Positions 7,755-13,920 of a stretch of DNA of 15,010 bases are shown here, in pieces. How positions within the stretch are numbered: position 1 is the stretch's first letter; every line of letters starts with the position of its first letter. Made by a program: the position numbers and the translations under genes. The notes beneath the pieces were generated by a model. It ran no database searches. It saw only the letters and a list, made by a program, of their open reading frames with translations, and was not told the DNA's origin. Source of the DNA: CAYLOP01 sp964385305 (GTDB lineage: Bacteria; Chloroflexota; Anaerolineae; Anaerolineales; E44-bin32); the NCBI GenBank assembly GCA_964385305.1, contig CAYLOP010000071.1, positions 1 to 15,010 of the forward strand. Reading direction: 5' to 3'.

Positions 7755-8093
7755 TTATATCACCACGACACGGACTTTACTTTCCCTTTCGACGCGTTTG
7801 CGAAATCTCTTTAGCTTTTTATTTGTAAACGTGTTTCTCTTTTCATCCCTCCCAGGTTTTCCTAAAACCAAATAATCAGCATCAAGTTCTTGGCACAAAG
7901 CAAGAATTTTTTCTCGGACCTTACCAGAGCGAATGTTGCCATCCGCGGTGATATCTTTTGATTTGGATACCGCAATCGACAGGATCGTAGTGGGGAATAC
8001 GATCCTGTTCCCCACGTGGAACAACCTATCCAAAACGACCTCCAATTGATTGCACTGAATATCTGATAAAGTATCCTCATTACATCTGTCCAT
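7755..8093 (-). pseudogene. Universal stress protein-like remnant (C-terminal part)
   Basis: This open frame of 112 residues has a C-terminal half resembling the end of UspA-family domains. It has a GNIRSGKVREKIL segment (about 53-65), then ELDADYLVLGKPG (69-81) in the place of the family's (A)DLIVMGxxG, and a final basic helix plus a VRVVVI strand. The first 50 residues do not look like the usual UspA beginning (strand, nucleotide-binding D, first helix). The start at 8093 has no ribosome site, and an in-frame TAG lies a short way upstream. A complete domain is about 140-160 residues, so this is probably a truncated, decayed copy, though a short functional protein cannot be excluded. Family assignment is moderate. 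Confidence 0.45.
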
Positions 8094-8246
8094 ACTTCTA
8101 AACCAATTCGGCTAACCAAAGACCAATTTTGCCCATTTCAGGGAATGTATCCCCCTCTTTTAAATAACTATAGTATGCAGTCCTTGCAAATCACTTAAAT
8201 TGGCTAGTAGGTTCTTGCGGAATTCTTTCAAACAACCCGTCTTGCT
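8094..8246. other. Intergenic region upstream of the hybrid kinase promoter
   Basis: No gene is seen. Short minus-strand frames here are interrupted by stops and may be further remains of the stress-protein-like gene. Confidence 0.3.
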
Positions 8247-8275
8247 TTGACAGCTCAGGTGGAGCTTGTTAGAAT
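8247..8275 (+). promoter_or_regulatory. Sigma-70-type promoter for the hybrid kinase gene
   Basis: A consensus -35 TTGACA (8247-8252), a 17-nt spacer and TAGAAT (8270-8275, five of six consensus bases). Transcription would start near 8282, giving a leader of about 38 nt to the ATG at 8320. Confidence 0.75.
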
Positions 8276-8276
8276 G

Positions 8277-8294
8277 ACCCCTCTGGGGTTTTTT
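8277..8294 (+). other. Short hairpin plus T-run at the expected transcription start
   Basis: ACCCC (8277-8281), TCT loop, GGGGT (8285-8289), then six Ts in total (8289-8294). In form it is a minimal intrinsic terminator, but it overlaps the expected start site, so it could only act on transcripts arriving from upstream or on very early initiation complexes. It may also be chance. Confidence 0.3.
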
Positions 8295-8319
8295 ACTAGA
8301 AGAACTTGAAAATTCGAAT

Positions 8320-10566
8320 ATGACTGGGAACAAGAATACTGACCGTAAAGAGAGCCACGCAGAAGCCCAACAAGTGGAGGGTGGAGGAAAGGCAGCTGGA
8401 ATGTATCAAGAGCTGTTTGACCTGAGTCCCACGCCTTCTGCCGTTTTTGGCACGCACGGACGCTGTCTACTGGCAAACCGAGCGTTCTCATATCAATTGG
8501 GCTACGATCAGGGATCCTTGCTCAGTGGCGAGGTACTCTTTCAGGATCTCTTTAGGAAAAAGAGTGTAGCTAAAGAACTGGTCACAGAACTGAAAGAGAG
8601 GCACGTGATTCGTCGAAGAGAGGTGTACCTTAAAGACAACGAGGGTCGCGTGATCCCAATGCTCTTTTCAGGACGAATAATAACTTTTGAAGATCAACCT
8701 TGCTTCGATGTTTCTCTGATGGATATATCCCATCAAAAGAGGCTTGAGCGCGCTTTCCGACGTGATCATGCTCGTATGGTTTCGCTGATCGATAGCTTGA
8801 CGGCTGGCCTTTTCTTGGTAGACAACGATGGACTGATCACGGAGTTCAACCTTGCACTATCCAACATGCTTGGCGTAAATCAGGTTTCAATGACAAGAAA
8901 ACCATATCATGAGCTTTTTGTGCGTTTTCTCTCTGGAGCATTCGAACCCGAGGTGATTCAGCAGTCGCTATCCCACGCTGTAATGGCAGTGTCAGAACGA
9001 CCGGCTGTTGAAATCGCATACAACGAAGACAACCCACAGCATTTAGAAGTTGCTTTCTTTCCCGTATGGGATGAGGAAGGTGCGCCGCTTGGGTGGGGAG
9101 GACTTGTACAGGATGTGACCGATATCCGCGACCGCCTGGCATGGAAACTTGAATTGTTATCCATCCTTGCTCATGACATCCGAACCCCATTAGCTGCTCT
9201 TAAGGGACATGCCACAGCATTATTGGCCAATTACCGTCGGTGGGGTGACGAGATGGTCATTGAGTTTCTCGAAGCTATGGACCGAACCACTGACGACTTG
9301 GTCAGGCAGGTGGACCGGAGTCTCGCATTGACCCGTGTTGAGGCCGGCAGAATGGGCTTGCGACCGGAAGCCATCGAGCCGATTGTTCTAATCCGTCAAT
9401 CCATTGAAAGGGCGGCCGGTGTCCTTGACGATATTTGCATTGAACTTGATGTGCCTGAGAGTCTACCTAAGATTCGAGCTGACCCGGCTCGCGCGGAAGA
9501 GGTGCTCGTCAATCTGTTAGATAACGCAGCCCGCTATTCTCCCAGTGGGAAGCCAATCGTCATCGGCGCGATGCGAGATGGCCCTCTTCTCCAATTATCC
9601 ATCACAGATCATGGTCCGGGTATCCAACCTGGTAAACAACGGATGATTTTTGATAAGTATACTCGTGCCGAATCCGAGGGTGGGGGTGTCGGATTAGGTT
9701 TGTTCATCGCACGTAGAATTGTAGAGGCACACGGTGGCAAGATTTGGGTAACAAGCCCACCTCCCAATATCCCACAGGGCGCGCAGTTTACATTTACCCT
9801 GCCGGTTATGCCCGATCAACCAATCCTGGAACCAACTCAACGAACGGATCACCCCATTGTTCATAACGGCCGGGGGGAAGGACAGCCCATTCTGGTCGTT
9901 GAAGACGAACCAGATACACAGGCACTACTACACACGATCTTGACACAGGAGGGGTACGAGGTCCTAATTGCTCCCGATGGTCCGGTTGGACTGGAGCTGT
10001 TAAAGATATCAACCCCCTACTTGGTGCTGCTTGACTGGATGCTTCCAGGGATGAACGGACTGCTTGTTTGCCGTGCCATTCGCCGCTGGTCCGATGTCCC
10101 TATTTTGATCATCACCTCACGTACATCTCAAGAGGATCTTGTTACAGCTTTAGATGCCGGTGCTGACGATTATGTTACAAAGCCTTTTCAATCGGCGGAA
10201 CTCTTGGCGAGGATGAAAGCTTTATTGAGGCGTGGAAAGGTATGGGAAGAAGCAGAAGGACGAGACCGTTTTAGCGCAGAAGGATTGCTTATCAATTTCG
10301 ACGCTCGTGATGTCTGGCAACGAGGAGAGCACCTCGACTTAACGCCAACCGAATTCGATCTACTTTCCTATTTGGTCCGACATCAAGGACAGGTTCTGAC
10401 TTACGATCAAATTGTGGATCATGTATGGAGAATGGAGACTGGAAGGAATCGGCATGATCTCTTCGTACACGTAAGCCGCCTTAGGAAGAAAATCGAACCT
10501 AACCCAAGCACACCGCGGTTTATCGTTACGCGTTGGGGGATAGGATACGTATTCAAGCCCGTGTAG
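8320..10566 (+). CDS. Single-chain two-component system: PAS-PAS-histidine kinase-receiver-OmpR-type DNA-binding protein
   Basis: A 748-residue protein with no transmembrane segment, so it should sense a cytoplasmic signal and act as a transcription regulator. In order: PAS 1 (about 28-140); PAS 2 (152-270); dimerisation/phosphoacceptor domain with SILAHDIRTP (281-290, H285); ATPase domain with N box NLLDNAARYSP (398-408), G1 DHGPGIQPG (430-438) and G2 GGGVGLGLFIA (454-464). The receiver (522-638) has acidic E528/D529, phosphoacceptor D572 in LLDWMLPG, T599 and K621. The winged helix (650-748) has LTPTEFDLL and a final RWGIGYVFKP. All key phosphotransfer residues are present. Kinase and DNA-binding output are normally on separate proteins; here phosphate would pass from H285 to D572 within a chain or dimer. 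ATG 8320 has only a weak ribosome site. ATG 8401 (residue 28, at the PAS 1 start) follows GGAGGAAAGG at good spacing and may be the true start. Sensed signal and targets are unknown. Confidence 0.93.
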   Translation: MTGNKNTDRKESHAEAQQVEGGGKAAGMYQELFDLSPTPSAVFGTHGRCLLANRAFSYQLGYDQGSLLSGEVLFQDLFRKKSVAKELVTELKERHVIRRREVYLKDNEGRVIPMLFSGRIITFEDQPCFDVSLMDISHQKRLERAFRRDHARMVSLIDSLTAGLFLVDNDGLITEFNLALSNMLGVNQVSMTRKPYHELFVRFLSGAFEPEVIQQSLSHAVMAVSERPAVEIAYNEDNPQHLEVAFFPVWDEEGAPLGWGGLVQDVTDIRDRLAWKLELLSILAHDIRTPLAALKGHATALLANYRRWGDEMVIEFLEAMDRTTDDLVRQVDRSLALTRVEAGRMGLRPEAIEPIVLIRQSIERAAGVLDDICIELDVPESLPKIRADPARAEEVLVNLLDNAARYSPSGKPIVIGAMRDGPLLQLSITDHGPGIQPGKQRMIFDKYTRAESEGGGVGLGLFIARRIVEAHGGKIWVTSPPPNIPQGAQFTFTLPVMPDQPILEPTQRTDHPIVHNGRGEGQPILVVEDEPDTQALLHTILTQEGYEVLIAPDGPVGLELLKISTPYLVLLDWMLPGMNGLLVCRAIRRWSDVPILIITSRTSQEDLVTALDAGADDYVTKPFQSAELLARMKALLRRGKVWEEAEGRDRFSAEGLLINFDARDVWQRGEHLDLTPTEFDLLSYLVRHQGQVLTYDQIVDHVWRMETGRNRHDLFVHVSRLRKKIEPNPSTPRFIVTRWGIGYVFKPV

Positions 10567-10689
10567 CATTTCAAGTTAGCTACTCTCTACGGTTTCTATT
10601 CTTCATCAAACTCCAATCCCTCACCCTAGAAGCCCTGTGTTCACCATGTAATAAAGGTATTCGATGGATGTGTACTTCCCCCCCAATAG
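10567..10689. other. Spacer after the hybrid kinase gene
   Basis: No clear hairpin terminator is visible in the 123 bp after the kinase stop codon, and no gene is seen. Confidence 0.3.
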
Positions 10690-10911
10690 CTATGAATTAA
10701 TGAGTTTGTAGATTTCCGCAAGAATCACTACCGGAATGTAAGAATTCCTCGACATCTGCACATTATCCTTTTTATAGACTTCTAGCCAACGCTTTAAACT
10801 CCGGTCTATAGAGCAACTTTGGGTTTCGAGCGAAGTCCAGTCATTTGGAACGATCAACGTAGTACAAACAGCGAGATGGAAATATCTCTTCCGGTGCGTA
10901 CGCGTGATCAT
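10690..10911 (-). CDS. Hypothetical small protein (73 residues), uncertain
   Basis: This open frame lies on the strand opposite its neighbours. The protein has no recognisable domain; a middle stretch (SIDRSLKRWLEVYKKDN) would form a charged helix and the end (IPVVILAEIYKLINS) a hydrophobic one. ATG 10911 is preceded by GAGG at 4 nt, which is close for a good site. It may be a real small gene, a remnant, or chance. It occupies most of the gap between two plus-strand regulatory genes. Confidence 0.25.
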   Translation of the reverse strand: MITRTHRKRYFHLAVCTTLIVPNDWTSLETQSCSIDRSLKRWLEVYKKDNVQMSRNSYIPVVILAEIYKLINS

Positions 10912-11069
10912 AATGCCTCAAAGCAACTCCCAGGAGGTGATGATAGCAAACGAGCATTCTTTTACTTAGCACTTGCGATGGATCTGGGGAATTAACCCAA
11001 GGAAGAAATACAAAGAGGGTTGCTAATCTCTATACCATTTTTCCCTCAGAAAAAGCATGGGTAGAAAGA
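10912..11069. other. Upstream region of the receiver gene
   Basis: This region contains AGGAGGTGATG (10932-10942), a very good match to the anti-Shine-Dalgarno complement. The only start after it is the ATG two bases on, which opens a 10-codon frame. No convincing promoter for the receiver gene was found. The receiver's own ribosome site (AGAAAG just before the ATG) is weak. Confidence 0.35.
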
Positions 11070-11501
11070 ATGGATCAAATTGACACACTGAGTACTCCGA
11101 CAGTGCTCTTGGTTGAAAGTGAAGAGAGCCTCCGTCGAGTCATGTCAGTAAGCTTAACGGAGTTAAGAATGAGGGTCCTTGAAGTGGCGGATTTGGAAAG
11201 CGCGATGGATTTGTTAAAAACCGAGCACCCTGAGGTACTGGTCATCGATTATGACTTCCCTTTCGGTTACAACGGAAAGCTAATAGAGATGTTCAGGCGG
11301 CACAAGGGAAAACGGCAAGGCTACGTTGTTGTAACGACGACACGTCGACTTGACGATCCATGGCGGCGTCAATACCGGCCAGATGCTACGCTCTATAAGC
11401 CCTTTGATATTCGAGATTTATGCAAAACCATCAAATCGTTAGTAGGTAAAAATCATGCGAAACATAAGCGCTCATTAACAAAAGATGGGACCAAAGGATG
11501 A
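11070..11501 (+). CDS. Stand-alone response-regulator receiver domain protein
   Basis: A CheY-like receiver of 143 residues without an output domain, expected to take phosphate from a histidine kinase. TVLLVESEES (11-20) is the first strand and acidic pocket, in which glutamates replace the usual DD pair. EVLVIDYD (55-62) holds the phosphoacceptor D60, VVVTTT (86-91) the switch threonine, and LYKPFD (108-113) the invariant lysine K110. The C-terminus is a basic tail (KNHAKHKRSLTKDGTKG). Gene order suggests partnership with the hybrid kinase upstream, or action on the CarD/S1 genes downstream, but neither is shown. The stop codon overlaps an ATG (ATGA at 11498-11501) and the next gene's sequence continues in the same frame right after the stop. 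Confidence 0.82.
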   Translation: MDQIDTLSTPTVLLVESEESLRRVMSVSLTELRMRVLEVADLESAMDLLKTEHPEVLVIDYDFPFGYNGKLIEMFRRHKGKRQGYVVVTTTRRLDDPWRRQYRPDATLYKPFDIRDLCKTIKSLVGKNHAKHKRSLTKDGTKG

Positions 11502-11983
11502 CATAAAACATTTTCCAAAGGAGATTGGATCGTCCATCCCATTTATGGTATAGGTCGAGTCCGGCGCACCGAGGAGAAGTTTCTCGCCGGAAAAAAAGCT
11601 GAGTATTTCAGAGTAGAAACTGAGAAAAGTGTGTTTTGGTTACCGGTGGATGAGACGAAAAACTGCCGAATCCGTCCATTGTCTTCTCCCTCGCAATTAC
11701 GAGAAGCTCTAAATAGCTTTAAAAAGCCGGCCTGCAAAATGGCATTAAATTACAAACAACGGGACAGCTGATCGAAGAAGCCATAGCCAATAACTCGTTG
11801 CTTATGAGGTGTAAACTCCTGCGTGACTTATCCGCCATGAAGGAAACAAAGTCGCTTACCGAGAACGAAAAACAGATCTTTGGTTTTTTCCAAAAACTTC
11901 TCCTACAGGAATGGTCCCTATGCGTGGATCTGTCAATCAAAGAAGTAAGATGCCAATTTCAACAGCTGCTCGGGAAGGGTTAA
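11502..11983 (+). pseudogene. CarD-family transcription regulator, broken by frameshift and lacking a start codon
   Basis: An RNA-polymerase-binding CarD/TRCF-type regulator of about 158 codons. The N-terminal Tudor-like domain reads FSKGDWIVHPIYGIGRV, then AEYFRVETEKSVFWLPVD and RIRPLSSPSQL, ending at NYKQR followed by TGA (11769-11771). The helical C-terminal domain resumes one frame away from 11762: QLIEEAIANNSLLMRCKLLRDLSA, LTENEKQIFGFFQKLLLQEWSL, ending at TAA 11981-11983. One extra G in the GGG run at 11761-11763 would join the halves, so the lesion is a one-base deletion or a sequencing/assembly error. No start codon precedes the N-terminal part in frame. The ATG overlapping the receiver stop (11498) would reach it if TAAAACA (11504-11510) were removed. 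It lies between a receiver and an S1 gene, all on the plus strand. Confidence 0.75.
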
Positions 11984-12058
11984 GCACAAACATCAACAAA
12001 GGGAACGTCCTCGCGATCCGGGAAATAGTCAGACTAATTATTACTGGCGAGTGTGTAT

Positions 12059-13348
12059 ATGGTAAGTGAAGTATTGCGACATCCAAGTGAGAGAACAGAC
12101 ATCCCCAATAAGTCGAATGATTCCGTTCCCCAATGGTTCACCAGACTTCTTGAGGATTTTAGCCCGGAACAACCACGACGCGGTCAACTCATGAAGGGGA
12201 GCATCCTCCAAATAGAGGGGGATGCAATTTTTATGGATGTTGGCGCTAAGCGCGATGCCGTGGTTCCCCGCAATGAGATTGATAAGATTGGTCCTGAGCA
12301 ATTCAAAAACCTAAAACCTGGTTGCCGGCTCCCTGTGTATGTGCTGAGAGCACCGAGAGGAGATGGGCATTTACTTGTTTCAATCGAAAGAGGCCTCGAA
12401 TTTGAAGACTGGGATCGAGCCAATGCCTGCCTTGCCGGCAGTGAGGTGCTTGAACTGGAAGTCACAGGCTATAACCGCGGAGGTCTGCTAGTTTTGTTTG
12501 GGAAGCTTCAAGGCTTTGTCCCAAACTCGCACGTTTCTGAACTATGGCGAGGAATGACCACTGAGCAGCGCGACTCATTTAAACGCGAGAAGATTGGGAC
12601 AAGCATGTCCCTCAAAGTAATTGAGGTCGATCGTAGACGGAGGCGTCTCGTCCTTTCCGGTCGCGCAACAGAGAAGCACAAGCGCATGCAAAGACTGCAG
12701 GAGCTACAACGCGACCGAGTGATCCAAGGTCGGGTTGTACATCTCGTCGAGTACGGTGCTTTTGTAGACCTGGGCGGTGTTGATGGGCTCGTTCACATCT
12801 CTGAACTCGCCTGGCATAAAGTTAAACACCCATCGGAAGTGATGAATATTGGTGATACGGTCACGGTTCAGGTCAAAGGAGTAGACATAGAACGCGAGCG
12901 AATAAGTTTGAGCCGCAAATCCCTTATTCCGGGTCCTTGGGATCTGGTGAATAAAAGATATGTTTTAGGCGAATTTGTGGAAGGGATAGTCACCAACGTT
13001 CGGAATTTCGGCGCGTTTGTATTGTTTGATGACGGGATCGAGGGTTTGGTCTATAAAGAAGAAATGGACCTCGTGGGATCTGAACTCCCGCAGGACATTG
13101 TAAATCCTGGAGAAAGTGTAGTTGTACGAATTGTCGATATTGACCCTGAACGAAAACGGATGAGCCTGAGTCTTCGGCAAGCCACAGATGAAGAAGAAGC
13201 TACTTGGGTAAAAAAGGAACAAGAAAACGCCGAAGCGATTAAAAAAGGCATTATTAACGACTTCTCTTTACTTGGAGCTGCCCATGATTCTCTCTCACAA
13301 GGGCCACCCAGCGAAATGGATGAGTCCCATCCTCGTAGTAATTCATGA
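12059..13348 (+). CDS. S1 RNA-binding domain protein (30S ribosomal protein S1-like), four S1 domains
   Basis: A cytoplasmic RNA-binding protein of 429 residues, likely helping mRNA binding on the 30S subunit. The four S1 domains lie at about 41-112 (RGQLMKGSILQIEGDAIFMDVG), 125-203 (LEVTGYNRGGLLVLFGKLQGF), 218-288 (VIQGRVVHLVEYGAFVDLGG with GLVHISELAW) and 301-374 (VEGIVTNVRNFGAFVLFDDG). Domain 3 fits the family consensus best; domain 4 lacks the usual HxSE (GLVYKEEM instead). The C-terminal tail (about 380-429) is charged, then polar and disordered. E. coli S1 has six domains, whereas shorter forms are common in other phyla. GTG 12053 would add two residues, but ATG 12059 is preferred; GGCGAG lies 7 nt before it. 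It is 75 bp downstream of the broken CarD gene and could share its transcript. Confidence 0.9.
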   Translation: MVSEVLRHPSERTDIPNKSNDSVPQWFTRLLEDFSPEQPRRGQLMKGSILQIEGDAIFMDVGAKRDAVVPRNEIDKIGPEQFKNLKPGCRLPVYVLRAPRGDGHLLVSIERGLEFEDWDRANACLAGSEVLELEVTGYNRGGLLVLFGKLQGFVPNSHVSELWRGMTTEQRDSFKREKIGTSMSLKVIEVDRRRRRLVLSGRATEKHKRMQRLQELQRDRVIQGRVVHLVEYGAFVDLGGVDGLVHISELAWHKVKHPSEVMNIGDTVTVQVKGVDIERERISLSRKSLIPGPWDLVNKRYVLGEFVEGIVTNVRNFGAFVLFDDGIEGLVYKEEMDLVGSELPQDIVNPGESVVVRIVDIDPERKRMSLSLRQATDEEEATWVKKEQENAEAIKKGIINDFSLLGAAHDSLSQGPPSEMDESHPRSNS

Positions 13349-13596
13349 GCAGGATTACATGATTCATCTGGAACAATGGGTTTATAGAATATGAACGCAC
13401 AAGGAAGGCTACCGATAAGGTTTCTCTAACAACCCATCGAAGAACACAAGCACTTCCATGAACCACTACATTAACAACAACTACGGGCTTTATCTGGTTA
13501 CCTGGATTCAACCATGAAGTGCAACTCTGGATTCGAATTTAATTATCATCACCCAAATGACTCTGACCGCTTACCTGTTCTAAACTCCATTCCAAT
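13349..13596. other. Spacer after the S1 gene, no gene seen
   Basis: No coding region is recognised. The one notable element is a GGATTCGAA copy (13529-13537), the first of four copies of this palindrome-centred motif in 220 bp. Confidence 0.35.
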
Positions 13597-13679
13597 GGGG
13601 AAGCCTTTCGGATTCGAACCCAGGATCCAGAGGTTATCAGTTCGAATCCTAAATGAACACCTTCCCCTTTTCTATTTTT
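13597..13679. repeat. Nested inverted repeat with trailing T-rich tract
   Basis: The outer arms are GGGGAAG (13597-13603) and CTTCCCC (13661-13667). The inner arms are GGATTCGAAC (13610-13619) and GTTCGAATCC (13640-13649), a perfect 10-bp match. The 20-nt centre contains GGATCC. The right side is followed by a T-rich tract (13668-13679). It could fold as a long branched hairpin and end S1 transcription, or be a mobile intergenic repeat. The GTTCGAATCC arm resembles a tRNA T-arm, but no tRNA fold can be completed. Confidence 0.6.
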
Positions 13680-13738
13680 CGAGAATCTTGAAAACCTTAA
13701 AGAATTCAACCCTTTGACCAATACCCCCAGGGTCCTTA

Positions 13739-13827
13739 GTTCGAATCCTAAATCACACCCCATGGACCTATACTGTAAAGAAGAAAACGCCCTCTCGGGC
13801 GCTTTCTGTTCAGGTAGCGGGTGTGAT
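13739..13827. repeat. Second inverted-repeat block sharing a unit with the first
   Basis: This block begins with AGTTCGAATCCTAAAT (from 13738), an exact copy of part of the first block (13639-13654), followed by similar A- and C-rich sequence. ATCACACCC (13752-13760) pairs perfectly with GGGTGTGAT (13819-13827), enclosing a separate compact hairpin. The arrangement mirrors the first block: long outer arms around an inner structure. Confidence 0.55.
13782..13807 (+). terminator. Terminator-like hairpin
   Basis: AGAAA, one mismatch, CGCCC (13788-13792), TCTC loop, GGGCG (13797-13801), one mismatch, TTTCT. It is compact and GC-rich at the tip, with A-rich and T-rich shoulders, so it could work in either direction. 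It lies 440 bp after the S1 stop, inside the second inverted-repeat block. Confidence 0.55.
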
Positions 13828-13920
13828 GGCCGAAAATAGGCATCCATCCTAGAAAATGTGCTTGAACATACTCTAAGCGTTACAATCACGGTCTTGAATT
13901 CATGACAGGAAAGGCAGACC

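Noticed and set aside
11755..11765. Programmed ribosomal frameshifting in the CarD gene
   Set aside because: There is no canonical slippery heptamer and no clear downstream pseudoknot. With the start codon also missing, decay or a sequence error is simpler.
11798..11983. A separate 61-residue plus-strand gene
   Set aside because: It is the second half of the frameshifted CarD gene; the CarD sequence extends upstream of its ATG in the same frame.
13254..13511. An 85-residue minus-strand ORF overlapping the end of the S1 gene
   Set aside because: It is antisense to the S1 C-terminus, lacks a ribosome site and has no family resemblance.
13597..13667. A tRNA gene on the minus strand: about 71 nt closed by complementary 7-bp ends, with a TTCGAAT T-loop-like core
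   Set aside because: The T-stem does not pair beyond two bases, no D-arm or anticodon stem forms, and the T-loop lies at the wrong distance from the closing arms. The structure is better described as nested inverted repeats.
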